DNA from: Agrocybe praecox
Taxonomy: Eukaryota; Basidiomycota; Agaricomycetes; Agaricales; Agrocybaceae
Direction of reading: 5' to 3'
Length of the DNA stretch: 64,000 nt
Assembly: GCA_964017145.1 (NCBI GenBank)
Contig: OZ024845.1
Span: 2,170,001 to 2,234,000 of the forward strand
The translations under genes and the position numbers were made by a program. The number at the start of each line of letters is the position of its first letter. The stretch's first letter is position 1. Shown piece after piece: positions 36,101-51,400 of the stretch. The notes under the pieces were generated by a model that saw only the letters and a program-made list of their open reading frames with translations, was not told the origin of the DNA and made no database searches.

Positions 36101-37021
36101 CGGCACTCTTCGATCAACGTTGGACGTTTTCGACGAGTATCAGGATGCAGAAATTGTAAGCTTATTTGTGTGAAGTAGGCGAACCATCTCTTACCTCTAT
36201 CTGATAGTATGAAGCCCTTCGTCGTGTCCACCTTATTCCTTCGGAGGATACTCCAGAAGAAGCTGCTAACACCGTAAATGCTAATGTATTCCGTGATCTT
36301 GATTCCAAAGTTTCGGAAGGGGGTGATAATTTCTCTACTGGGTATTTCTTTTTTCTTTCCCCGGTGATAATTCAACCTACTAAATGATGACAAACCAGCG
36401 AAAAACAATTGCTCTGCATGGCGCGAGCTATTTTGAAACGTTCGAAAGTGTTGGTTATGGATGAAGTAAGTTGTTCACCATCTCTCCAAGCTACGCAACA
36501 TTGAAGGGTTTTTGCAACAGGCAACTGCAAGGTACGCTGACTTCGTGGCTACAACGGGGATATGACCCGCCCACTAACCTTGGTAACGCACAGTGTGGAC
36601 TACGCCACTGACGAGTTAATCGGGAAGACCATTCGACAGTAAGTATTTCTGACCTTTGGCAATAACTTCCGAACCTTATTTTTAATGTCGCAGTGAATTT
36701 GCGGAAAGCACTATTCTTACAATTGCACATCGTTTGAGGACCGTGATCGATTATGATAGAGTATGGTTCCATTTTTACAACCTTGATTCACCGTCCTCAT
36801 TCCGTCCGCCAGGTGATGTTACTTGAGCAAGGAAAGATTATCGAGTTCGACCGGTAAGCAGCTTTCGTTGTTATGAGGATTTAGTGATTTACGTGGTGCC
36901 TTGTTACTTTTCTAATAGGCCAGCTACTCTATTAAGCAATCCGGCATCTAAATTCTACTCACTGTGTAAAGCAACCGGGAAAGAGGAGTTCTCGGTATTG
37001 CGTAAAATGGCGGGTGTTTAA
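30181..37021 (+). CDS. ABC transporter, ABCC/MRP subfamily (full length with TMD0)
   Basis: ATP-driven exporter of conjugates or drugs, in vacuolar or plasma membrane. The start ATG at 30181 ([13 protein letters not shown]) begins an N-terminal block with about five hydrophobic segments (TMD0), then TMD1. NBD1 (about 32.9-33.95 kb) has Walker A GKLGSGKS, signature NLSGGQKAR and Walker [11 protein letters not shown] with Asp in place of the catalytic Glu, as usual for ABCC NBD1. An acidic linker precedes TMD2 (34.2-35.45 kb). NBD2 has [12 protein letters not shown], a signature reduced to NFSTGEKQ, and VMDEATAS with catalytic Glu, then [18 protein letters not shown]. More than 20 short introns interrupt the gene; an 11-nt exon (36521-36531) carries part of DEATAS. 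All frames join without a stop. It ends VLRKMAGV at TAA 37019-37021; roughly 1,400 residues. Confidence 0.9.
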
Positions 37022-37639
37022 TGGACAACGCTTGCATGTGTAGCAGTGTACAATACTGCATACCAGTCTTTATCTTTGATGTTCGTCGATCATAATGTTA
37101 GATTTTTTGTTCTCAACCCATATTCTCACGTGTGCTCACGAGGGATTTTGCCCTGCCAACCATGAGAACATACAACTTAGACGCCTCGCCATGATCCATC
37201 AAGTCTCATACACTCATCTAAAGGAATATTAAGAGGTAAGCAATTTACTTTCCGAAATCTTGTTGGTAAAAACGGCATAAAATGACGACGACTTTTTGTT
37301 AGATGAGTAACCTTAATCACCGAAAAAATTTCAGGCGTTTTGTTCACGGCATTCCCAATCCAGCGTCTGTGTAACTATGCTCTCGCTATGTTAGTTACAA
37401 CCAACCGTTATCCAGACTTCCTCCGAAAGGCCCATTCCGTTATAGTGGGTCACATACACCTTGCAACCGATTGAATCCTGGACCAACACAGTGGATTTCC
37501 TCTCATACATATAAATTCTTTGGTTTCCATGATATTCTATTCTCCCCACAATCTAGAAGATTAATGTGTGCGTTGATTCACCTACTGGCATACTCAGCTC
37601 GGGCAGTGAACTCTTTCCAAGGTCTGCAGTAATTGACAA
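37022..37639. promoter_or_regulatory. spacer and upstream region of membrane-protein gene
   Basis: A 618-bp stretch without a gene. A TATA-like CATATAAATTC at 37507-37517 lies about 125 bp before the next start codon. Confidence 0.4.
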
Positions 37640-39014
37640 ATGCCTCTTCTCCGGATGCCTTATGGTACGTCGATTTTACAAAGGAAAAGAAATCTATTGA
37701 CTGACCAACTGCTCAAGGCAAGGACACTAATGCCGATAGTAAACTGAGAGACTCGACGTCTTCATATGACCGCCCCCCAAGCTACACACGTTCCACCAAA
37801 TCCGCTGGTTCTCGCCGTCTACGCACCAAACGTCGAAGAACAGTGATACGTGCTGCCGATATTCAAGCCAGTGGCAACAATTCAATCAACGGCAACAACT
37901 TGAACGGAAATTTCACTGCGGGGACACCTTTTTCTAAACCACCTTTCTTCCCACCTTCGCCTTGCAACTTCTTCAAATGTATCATTGAAGACAATGATCC
38001 TGCTGTACACTACAGTGGTGCCTGGGTTTTAAATGGAACACAAGTTTCAACAACACATAGCACTACCGACTCGGACGCTAAGATTTCGCTTCGTTTCAAT
38101 GGTGAGCAAATCATGAGTTCAGTACACCAAGACAGGTTGATTTACCTTCGTTCATCGACTCCAGGGTCAGGAATAGTCGTTTTCGGGATTGTTCCACAGA
38201 GCTCGGACGAGCAGAAACCTCCTACTGCAGTGTACAAAATCGATAATCAAATGGCGTTTACTACTACCCTTCCCCTGGCAGAAGCGCCGATCATGAATCA
38301 GCCTCTCTTTGCTTCCACCGGGCAACTCTCTTCAGATGAGCATCTCCTTACAATCGACGTTACGCGTGCCGATACCCCTTACACCATCGCGAACTTCTTC
38401 GTCGCTCCTCCTTCAAATGTCTTCAAAGACATGATGATGGTCACTTCGCAGAATTCGTCTGTTACTACCACTTCTTCAAGTGCAGTTTCGGCCTCTCGTA
38501 CCATGCACGCGGTGTCGACATCCTCCTCTACAACCAAATTGTCCGAGAATTCTCAGGAGACAATCAGGATTCTAGCAGGAGTTTTGGCTCTTGTCACCTG
38601 TCTGATGATTGCCGGAGGTGTTGTATTCTTCATCAAGTGGCGGAATAATATGAAGGAGAAGGCCAAACAAAAGATTCTAATGCCCGTCGTATCATGCCCA
38701 CAAGCTGAGAAAGCGCGGCCTGGTGCGTACATTTACGATCAATGGTAAACATAAAGTACTGATTGAATAAATTACTAGACACCGTTTATACGTCTTTCAC
38801 AACTCCTGAATCTATCCTTCGCAACGATGAGTATTTTTGGTCTCCTGCTTTCCGTTCTCCAAGGAGCCACACACGAAGTGATGGTCCCAGAAGCGATAGT
38901 CGTTCGAGGAGCGCGAGCGACGGCAGAAGATCTGACCTTGACCTTTCGCCCCCTCCTCTTCCACCAAAGCCTGTACTTTTTGGCTTTACCCCAGAGACCA
39001 AGCTAGCAAGTTGA
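37640..39014 (+). CDS. single-pass membrane protein with Ser/Thr-rich stalk, function unknown
   Basis: Three exons (37640-37664, 37718-38722, 38779-39014) give 421 residues. The splice at 38723 uses GTGCGT; the alternative GTAAAC at 38745 would produce an immediate stop. The N-terminus is basic (RRLRTKRRRTVIR) with no signal peptide. Residues of about 85-240 form a domain with the pattern HYSGAW ... STTDSDAKISLRFNG ... IVVFGIV, a jelly-roll-like module seen in many mushroom membrane proteins. A Ser/Thr-rich stalk follows. One hydrophobic segment ILAGVLALVTCLMIAGGVVF is followed by a basic FIKWRNNMKEKAKQK. The cytosolic tail is Ser/Arg-rich and ends in a proline cluster (PPPLPPKP). The layout suggests a surface sensor or adhesin, but I do not know its role. 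Confidence 0.75.
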
Positions 39015-39414
39015 ACTTCAGAGCATGGTGTACACATTCGTTTCTTGCCTTTGCTTTCCTTCTTTCTTTTATTTTGCACGCTTTCCCGCTTGATCGCCGT
39101 ACCTACCACCACTGTAGCCTTTCATCATGACCTTTCTTTCCCTGTATTAACATATCATCGGACTATTATCTAGGTCGCCGTTTAGCATTCTTGTTTAGAA
39201 GCTCACGTATTTACATATTAATATTTCGGGACTCTGTGAGCTCTTCTGCGCTCAACTATCGTACCCAAAAAAATCATTAACAAAGACATAAACGTAATGT
39301 ACATCAAGCCGGAATAAGATGGCGGAAGTAAATAAGCATAATTAATAGGAAAAAATACGTGGGACTGCAGAGCAGATCCGTAGCATATGGCAAATGTGGA
39401 TCTGTCCAGAACAC
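39015..39414. other. convergent intergenic region
   Basis: A 400-bp stretch between two stop codons. T/C-rich 3' flanking sequence follows the membrane-protein gene. Nothing else is seen. Confidence 0.5.
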
Positions 39415-41677
<2,263 letters not shown>

Positions 41678-44600
41678 TTTATTAAGAGAGTAGCTGGGTC
41701 GTAAGATTCGTGGGGTATGTGTAGTAAAAAATTTAACGAGGAAGAAATTTTTACAGTTTGCTTTATACACGGATCCTGACTGCCACCGACACAGCCGGTC
41801 AGAGTCGCGTTGATTCAATGATTGTCGGGGACAACCGTTTGTTGCCTTGGTCGCCCCGTTCTCAAAATAGCAGTTATCTGCCAGTTTCTCTGTTTCAAGT
41901 GGTGTTTCGAGATGATTTTGTTCCTTGACCGCCCAATAAGCTTGATATATTTTCTTAGACAACGCATCCGGAAGTTCAGTTTAAGTCTGGACCACATAGA
42001 AATATATCTGGAGAAAACAACGAGCGCCATTGGACAACCTGGGTCTGATTTAAAGAAATCTTTTGATAGTCATAACCTGGGCAGAAGGAGGCAGTGAATG
42101 TGGCCTGGCTCACGAACGGCCGTACAGGCTCTTTCTTATCCAGTCGTTGAAGGCCCCGAACGAGATGGTACCGCCAGGTGCAGGCTATTCTTGTGATCCT
42201 GGGTGAATTCAGGTTTGTAAAGCGCGCATAGAGTTCCTGCATTTGACATTGACGGTTGAATTCATGAAAGAATGGAATCATGGATAGCCTGGCTCTTCTG
42301 AATCTAAGTTTGGCCAGCAAGGCGTGATCATTGTGACATTCACGTGCTTTCCATCAATATCTGTTACTTGTCACCTTCATGCTTCATTCTCGTTTTCATT
42401 CTCTGCCATCATCACGCCTCAAGCTCAAGTTCAAAGCCAGTGAATTACTGCCCAAATCTACGTATTTTCTGTCGCTCATATGATTTCATCTGTGTACGTG
42501 CGGATGGGCGTATCAACTCCAGTGTTGAGAAGTGCTTCTATTGGATGAAAATGTGTTAATCGATGTCTGGGCCAGTAAAATGGCGCTGCTATAACGCTCA
42601 CATATGGTTCCTAGGCGCGTGCTAACGTTGTTCATCTGCTCTCGCAGGTTTTAATTGATCGTTAATCCCTTTACCTGACTTCAAGTGCCTCGAAATGATC
42701 CACATGGGTATGGGTTTGCTCCAGCCATCAATGTCTTATTATCATTTTTTTCAGCCGATATTCTTATCTTACAACTGAAGTATCAACCTTCAAGGAGATT
42801 TCGTAAACAGGTGGTATTCTTATCTCGGAGAAAATGTTCTGCTAACTTAATGGTCATTACTTCACTCCCGGACACGGCGGCCCGCCGCAAAGAATAGCGT
42901 CGACTGCTGGGATTGCTGTACGGAAATGGTGGCGTCTGCTAGCCAATTTGCATACCGATATGAACTCTACCGGGTGCCGAAGCTGTACACTCGTCTGAAG
43001 AAGAGCTACAATCCTCAAGGTTCTTCATTCTGCTTCTTGCTAGCTCGAAATGATCAGGCTTGCTGTACGCACTGCTCTTCAAACTTTCAAGAGCCGTTTC
43101 TGCCTGCCTCCTTTCTACATAAACGACGGTCTGCTTGTGTCTCGGACCGGATGGTCCATCCCATTTCACGTTTGTTGGCTCTCTATCTAAAGTTTAAGTA
43201 AGGAGCAGCCCACGGAGCCTAACGGGTTCGCAAACTTTCCTGCGCGATGACGAAATGTAAAGGCACTTTATCGGCATTTTCCATGATGGCTTCGAGCGCG
43301 CTCTGCGAGAAGAATATCAAGTGATTCTTTCAGCAAGCCACCTGTTACACGGTCGGGCTCTTAACCCCGGATAACCCCTGCTTCTGACCTTGCCTTCCCA
43401 TTGATTCATATGTTTCGAGGAACTTCTCCCAGGCTTGGACCCGATAAATAATTGTTACACGCCGAAGTGTAGGGGGAATTATGCTCAAAATCTCATGTCA
43501 GGGACGTCAAGGGTATGATACACATCTAGTATCTGAAGACTAGGTACATAGATCGAAGGCATTCATTGTGAGACGTAATAATTATCCACTTGACCTACGT
43601 CCACCCTATGAAGCACGTCGTCGATGCAAGGCAACTCCCGAGAGATCCGTCCACCCACGAGCCAAGTTAGCTTGCCATCCAACTGAGTTCTTCTTTATAG
43701 AGCTCTCTCTTCGAAACACCTTCGGGAATATGCGCAGTCAAGAAACGAGAACCGGGTCTCGTCCCGAGCTAGGCCCATGCCGCGTTGAAATTCACAGGGA
43801 ATAACTTTCTGGTGCCAGACTTTCCTACGATGAGTGCGCACAGGAAGAACTACAAATTAGGCACACACTGACGTCTGGAGAAAAACTGTGTGTGCATATA
43901 GCATGCCGCCAGTCATAAGAAACTCCGTGCGCCACGAAACGACGATTGTACATCCGCTAGTGAAGGGAAGGAGCTTAGTATTTCCCAAAATATAATAGTT
44001 TTATTCGAGGGTGTGGTCAAACCTATTTTTTTTCGCGCAATATGATTTTAGACTCCGCGAGTTTTCGTTAGGACCATGTAAACCCCCTCGGATAAACTAT
44101 AAGGCCTGAGCGCTGAGCGCTGAGAGTGGATGCCTGTTCAATATTGTTAAGCCCTTTGACGAGATAAGTAATAAGTGGGTTAATTATCGGTTTACCCCCT
44201 CAATCCAAAAATAAATTCACAATATTTACAGCGTTGTCGTCGCCGTTGAGGCCCCCTTTCTTTCATATTCGCACATACATGTTACTCGTGAAGAGAAAAG
44301 GTCCCACATGTGAATCAAAATCCAAAGAATCTCAAGTAAATGCAAATAATATAGTAAAACAATCATGCCCAGCCGCACTACATTTCCCGCGTAAGCGCCG
44401 GGACGATTTTATGCATGTTAACGGATGCGTCACGCTGCATACCGCATGGTAAAACGCCAATCATGGTGATCAGAATCTGATATCAAGTTGTAGATTACGT
44501 GTCGGATCGTCTTTGCGATATTATACGTACGCCTCCTCCTAAGTTATTAACTTTCTACTTAGTATGATCCTGGTTCCATTCGACCTCACGTTAGAGGCAT

Positions 44601-45319
44601 AGTCGATGCTAATATAGGTAGTTGTGAATATCCTCAAAAGAGAGGGGAGTGCTGTAGATGTACCACATGCTTACTTACTTACTGGCATTCATTTTCACCC
44701 TTTATTCATTAATTTGAATTTCATCGAGCTATGCGAAAAAGCCATAGTACATATTCCACATTAAGTATTTCCCTTTTTCTAGAACAGGCTCTGCAGAGCA
44801 GCGTGTGTATGACTAGATAGCCCCCTAACGTCTCAAGGTCACTCAGACCCGTTTATATCTGCATTCAGATACTTAAAAGAAGGCCACAGTCAGTGCCAGG
44901 CGTGAGTGTGCATCGTCACCAAGGTATTTTGCCAAGTCATTGTTCCTCCCGGCAGCCGGTACGATATTCCGACTTTTTCTTTTTCATACCAGTTTACAAA
45001 TTTACGAATTAGGAAAACACTTGATTCCCTATTCCCCGGATGATCGAGCTCCATCTTTCAAATTTTCAAGAATTAGTCAAGGGGGACGATCACTCGGGTA
45101 ATGTGAAATGCTATCGATATTGTCGGCCCGGGAAATCGTCCACCCCTCGTAATAAGCAGCATAGTGCTTTCGATCCTTTTCAATGATACATATCTATTAA
45201 CTAACGCTATCAGCAGATGTCCTTTGTCAAATTCTATATTTTATCCATTGATAACCGCCTGCGCTATCATAAGGCCGCCAGTGCCATTACCAACGGAGAA
45301 AATTCACTGAAGTTATCAT
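41678..45319. other. gene-free region
   Basis: About 3.6 kb in which I find no supported gene. Only short unremarkable reading frames occur on either strand. Its beginning should hold the malic enzyme promoter. Confidence 0.4.
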
Positions 45320-45321
45320 TA

Positions 45322-45794
45322 CGGTCGATTCCCTCTTAAACCATAACCCCTTATAACCCATGCCATTTCCGATCCAGCAAGTTGGTTCGCAGGGAATTCC
45401 GATCTATAAACCATAAACCATACCACTTTTGGGTAAAAACCCATAGGTTTTGGCCTAAGAATTTCCATATTTATGTGTTCCAAATGAAAGGAAGATACCA
45501 ATACGTGTGCCCGAACAACGTTCAAATCAAGGACTGAGGCAATGTTGGTAACACCTTTACTCACACCTACGATTAATACCATAGCAAAAGGACGGGTTAA
45601 CGGTCATTATCTACCCATTTGCGATTCACTGTATTATGCCAGTGCCAGACATTTGTTTTCTCTCGATATTTATGTTTTTATTTTTAGCATACCCCTCAAA
45701 GGCCCTGAATGCTTGATGAATGCATGACCCCTCATATATCATATAACCCATACCCTGGGCTGTCCATCGACAGGTATGGGTTGAGATTTGAACG
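45322..45794. mobile_element. pogo/Tc1-mariner-like MITE, copy 2 (degenerate, longer)
   Basis: A 473-bp relative of the element at 6454-6678. Shared blocks in the same order are CCCTCTTAA(A/C)CCATAACC, CAAGTTGGTTCGCAGGGAAT, TTTGTTTTCTCTCGAT and (G/C)CGTCCA/TGTCCA-TCGACA-GTATGGGTT. The left terminus CGGTCGATTCCC is preceded by TA; the right terminus is decayed (TTTGAACG before TA). About 200 bp of extra interior sequence (45440-45640) is absent from copy 1, so copy 1 is likely an internal-deletion form. Confidence 0.7.
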
Positions 45795-45796
45795 TA

Positions 45797-48454
45797 CCAT
45801 CTTATGGTAAGGGGGTTGGTCTGGCAGGAGCGGATAATCCAAACTGCCTGCTTATCATTGCTTAGTATGTAGTAGACTTTATCAATATATCAGAAAAGAG
45901 GATTCTTACACCGAGACGCTGGCTCTGACCTTGTTCCGGTGCGAGAGACGGGTTTCTTTCTGTCTCGTCTACAGTTTTTGTGTAATTTTGACATTGATAT
46001 GTCCGAATAGCGTTGTCATTCGCCCACTTTATCTGTAGTCGCGTCGATATGCTCCTGACTTGATGCAGCTGACGTTAAGATACTATCGCTTTCGTCTAAC
46101 GATGGTACTAGGCGCAAGCGGCATGTCTTCTTTCAATGCATTTGGTATTCAAAATTTCTAGGTTACATTTAAATTTATTATCAAGTCAACCACTACGGGG
46201 TGCCCACCTTATCATTCAGCCCTGAGCTAGTAGATGTCTGATTAAGCAGACGTAATCGGCAGTCGCTAAATGATTGTTGAAACCATAACGGCAGTCCAAA
46301 CCGCCGGACATGTCGTAAAGGGCAAAAGATAAAATGAATAACGTTGTGCAATGTATGTGCATAAACATCCCTGAATATCAAGGCACATTGGCATTGACAA
46401 CTCTAGAGTCTACAGTCCTAACGCAACTTAGTTAGATTTAGCGCCCTCGGCTGTCAACCTTTGATTATTATCCGTTCATTACTGTGTACTTATATCCCTG
46501 AAATATATGAAACCCATTGGGTGGCACGGCGTCTTCGTACATACTATATGATTGATTGACAAGCTTGTTCCTTTTAGAAGGTAGTCTAGACTAGATTTGT
46601 AGCTATGCAAAAATGACTACAATCTATCATGATAAGAGAGTCGGGCTCAGGGAGGTCAGCATCTCTCTATACAACAGTCCATACACCGACTGCGTATCTA
46701 TAGCACTTGCTTAAAACCGACGGCACAGGATTCTCGGGGCCTATTTCCAGTGAATAACTAAGAATAGGTTGGAGATAAAGTAACTTTAAACATAGCACTT
46801 TAGATGAAGATAAGGTAGAATCTGGAACGTGTGTGACTGTAGCTGTACTTGACGCTACCGAATCCAAGGTAAACCTTCATTTGAGGTCTTTTTATATGGT
46901 CCTGACCCCTCATCTCATGACTTGAGCCCTTCTTAGGGTGGTGCCAAAAAGTCCCAAGGTACGACATTGAAGTTTCGCAGGTAACCAAGTTTATCTGGGT
47001 CCGACTAAGACGAAGTTTACAAATCTATGACTGAAGAAGACCATACCCTTTTTGCGCGTTCGGACCACACGCCCAGAAGTTAATGTATAGTCATCGATGT
47101 AGGATTCCTATACCCTCGAAGTACCTCAGCAGTGACCGAAAACAAGAATAGGTCAATGACACCACCTCGGCACATTCGTACCGGAAAGAACATATAAAAA
47201 GCACCCATATATTCCGGGAAGTCGCTAATTACAAGCTTTTTCCACTGTCCGACCAAAAATACATTACTTGATCTCCAATGATCATGAGCCAATCTCACAG
47301 GTGACCCCCGGCGCCGATCGTTTTGTGTCTTTCTGTTTTCTTAACATTTACTTCCACCGTTCATTTCCCGTCGCAAAAATAACCCCGTCGCCCACCCAAA
47401 ATATTCTTGTTCTGCTTAGATCTCCCGCCGTATCTATGACTTGCCGCCGCTGCCAGTGTACTATTATTATTGTTTACTATCAAGTCGATCCTCGGTGTCC
47501 GTGTGCTACTACCAAAGAGAATAGCAAAGCCGCATGCATAAATATAGTGAGTACGACCTCAAGCCCGAATGCTGCCATGATAACGGACTTCACATAATGC
47601 CTTAACGATTGTATGTAGTCAAGTGCGTACATAACCATAACATATGCGTACTAGTGCTTAGCGGTGTTGTAAATCCCCCAAAATCAACCAGGGTGATTCC
47701 AACTCCGAGTCGGACTTTCCACATGCACGTACGTTACCATTGAACGGACTTATCTGGACAGGGACAGCTGGTTTACGAAATGGCCCCGCGTGCTCATTCA
47801 CGAGTCCGAACTTCGTGACGACCGTGGTCTACCGTGGTGGGCCTCCCCCGTGAGTAAAAAAACATGTTTAATACCCCCGCGCTAGTTAAGTTTCTCACAC
47901 CCATGCGTCAGTGGGCGTGGGGGGCCAGTGAGCGCAAAATATTGACAGCCGCGACACCGCCGATGATAATCTACGTTGAATCCGCAAAAAGAATGGCTAG
48001 CTATACATACTTTCTAGTGTGAGTGCATGCGCCCGGTCCACTCATATTTGGTATGTATGGCATTAAAGTGACAGACACCGTGGTACGGATTAGTCTAATG
48101 CGCCTCACTTGTTATGAAAACCCAGCCAAGTGAGGAGCATCAAGAAGCTCTTCCCAAGATCCGAGGGAGACATGGGATGGCGAATCAACTACTGCTAATG
48201 TCTTTCCTTCCTTCATTCCGAATTGACACTTATCGATGGCTAATGAATTACTTCCAACATACAAGTCCCACACGAGAAAAGAAAAAAACCCGATGAATTT
48301 ATATTGTCCTTCAAGACGCCCTCTCATTCGTTCGTTCGTCCGCTCGATCCTCTTTCTTTTGTACCCTATCGATCCTATACATTCACGACCCTCCGAGATC
48401 TTACCGAGTCTGCTTCCCGAGTCATCAGCTTCTATGCTCACTTCTCATTTCAAT
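45797..48454. other. gene-free region
   Basis: No supported gene in about 2.7 kb. The last 150 bp (48300-48454) is pyrimidine-rich on the + strand, opposite in skew to the transcription unit that follows. Confidence 0.4.
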
Positions 48455-51400
48455 TCACCGGCCCATCCATCCCTGCAGTGCAAACAAAAAATTAGTTTAG
48501 AATCACGAAACTCCAAGAGACGTGAGTAATATCGGTAAAACCATCCTAGGAGGTAAAATAAAAAATTTGGGAACATGGCACGGCAAAAAAAAAGCGCGAA
48601 AAGAGCGCGTCGGGGGTGAGGTAAAGTGTGCGGGGAAGCGAAGAGCGGAGACCATCAACGTTTTGCCAACACGCGTATCGCATATCTATGCGAGCGCCCT
48701 GGAACGCGACCCACATCACGGGAAAAAATTAAATGAAAAGAAGACAGAAAAAAGACCGGAGTTCAAACAAGACACCGGTACGGAGGGAAGAAAAATCAAG
48801 CAGGGAAATAAAGTAAAAATGAAAAAGGTGGGTGAGAAGTGAGTGACGGCGGCGCGCGTGGCGTTAGCCTGTGTGGAAAAAAAGGGTAATAGGGGTAAGA
48901 AGGAAAAGGCGAGCAAGAAAGACACCACGAGCGCCTATCATCCTCATAAACCGTGATAGCAACCACCTCCATTAATCACAGGCTAACCCCACAACACCCC
49001 ATATGTGCGGGAGACCCATGGGCCATCAAAACGAGTATTGCTCCCGTTCCGAGGCGGGGAATTGACCCAATCTCCAAGAGGAAAAAATAAGGGGTATAAT
49101 TCCCCAAGTGGCAGAAAAAGAGAACCCGTGGACAAAGGAAGGGAAAGAGACAGAAGAGCATGTACAAAAGGAAACGACGAAGGTCCGAGATGACGACCGC
49201 GCTAAAGTGAATAAGAAAGATTTATAGCTATAGTAAGCAAATAGGCGATTTGTTACTCGTTCCGGTGTGGCGCAGCGGTATAAACGCCGAGACGGCAAGC
49301 GACGTTTACGGAAAACACAGGCGCGAGAACAGGGCTCCGAAACGAAAGAAGGAAGGAACATGAAATATCTCGGAATCTGAAAGAAAGTGAAACGAAACGA
49401 AACGAGAAACGAAGGCGCAGTGAAGCTAAACGGAAAGGCAAAATTCCACGCCCCGAAAAGCAATTAAATGAAAATGAAAAGAAACAAAACGAAAATAGAA
49501 ACAAAAACGAAAGAAGAAGGATTTTAAAAAAAAAAAAACCACTCACCCCATCAACGACCACCAACTCCCCACACACATACAAGCTCGCACGACTCGCCAA
49601 AAACACGACCACACCAGCAAAGTCCGCCGGGTCGCCCCACCTTCCCGCGGGGATGCGCTCGCTGATCTGGCGCAGGCGCGTAGGGTTCGCAAGCAATGCA
49701 GAGTTCCTATATGCAAAAGTGCGTATGCAAGTGTATTGATGCGTAAGTGTGTATGTAACATATGTGTTACGTTGTCGACGAAATGGCGGTGTTAATGATA
49801 GAATGGATGGGCAAGTTATTGATATATAGGTTGGACAGTGGCGATGTCGTGACATAAGGATACTTGTCAGTCTCGTGTTTGAGAGGAGACAGGTAAAGAC
49901 AGGTATAGATTATGATAGTGATTATCAAAATCGAAAATCAAAATCAAAACCAAGGAAAGCGGCTATTTAGCGAGCTCCCGAGGATACGATTGCTCAGTGT
50001 ACGCACACATACGCGCGCACACCGCGTCTACATCCATCCAGAAGAAAAGAAGAAGAAAAAAAACCACTCACATGTCAGTCTTAATATACCCCGGAACAAC
50101 CGCATTAACTCTAACACCCCTCGCGCTCCACTCATTCGAGAGGGCCTTGACCATCTGCGCAATACCGCCCTTCGCAGCTGCATACGCCGGCACCGTCAGC
50201 CCACCCTGGAAGGACAAGAGCGAAGCAAAGTGGATTATCGACCGCACGGAGGTCTTCTTGGTTTCAGTTGTACTAGTTTCACTGGCGGCGGCGGCGTCGG
50301 GGTTTTGCACCGAAGGCAAGGACAGCATGTGCGCGCCTACGGCTTGGGAGAGGAGGAAAGCCGATTTGAGGTTGGTGGTGATGACCTAATATTCGGTAAG
50401 TGGCGCGTCAGTGATTATGAAGATGATATAATTGGGTAAATAGAAATAGAATAAAAGGGAAAGAAAAAAAAGGCAATACAGTATCCCCAAGAAAGCAAGC
50501 ACGCACGCATCAATGCGGTCCCGTAGATCTCCAGAAGAAACAATTCGATCTCTAGCAAAAGCAAAGCAGGGGCAAAGCTAGACTGACAAGGGGAAACCCA
50601 AAATTAAAAGTTCGAGGTACATAGCTTCCTCGACAATAGTCATCACAGCCCCATAACCTAGAACAAGAATAGACACGGAGACATCGAAGAAATAGACCGA
50701 GATTGGAAATAAGTGCGCACACGCAACGCACGACCTACTAGGCAAAGCCAATCTGACAAGTAGCTATAGACATAGGGGGTATCCAGATTAAAGCCCGTGT
50801 TTAGGTAATTCAAGTCACAAGACAGGGCCATAGCCAGCACACACGCACAGAAGCAGAAGCCTGTGAGAGAAGAGAGAGAAGTTCGAAGACGGAGATGTAT
50901 GGGTGCAAGTAAGTTGGCGAAGAAGACAGGGACGAGGGACGGCGATGATGATGACGAAGACGGGCCAGCTGGAAGATGCCGATGCCGATGTCACAGGATG
51001 GTGGCGGTTCGAACGAACGAACGTAAGATGTTACTTGCTTGAAGGTATACGCCAGGGGCAATGAGGTGAGGCGAGAATTGAAGGCGAAGAAAGAAGGAAA
51101 AAGAGTTAAACTACAAAAGCGAAGAAACGACAAACAAATGATGATGATGATGCACCCCAAAACCCGAGCACAGTCATCATCTTCATCGGCCCAAAACCAA
51201 AAAGAAAACCACAAAAAAAGAAAAGAAGAAAAAATTAACGAAGAAAAGGAAAGGTCAAGACTCGAAACACATCCCAACACGGCCGCCACCGGTCCCAGCC
51301 CGACATACGTCATCCATGACGAGCCTGTAGCTGCAAAGAATGCAAAGGGCGACAGTTCGATTTCTTCGAAGTATCGGATACACGGGATAATAGAGATTAA

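Noticed and set aside
41976..42320. 114-residue minus-strand frame upstream of malic enzyme
   Set aside because: No motif and no splice-supported extension; lies in a gene-free stretch.
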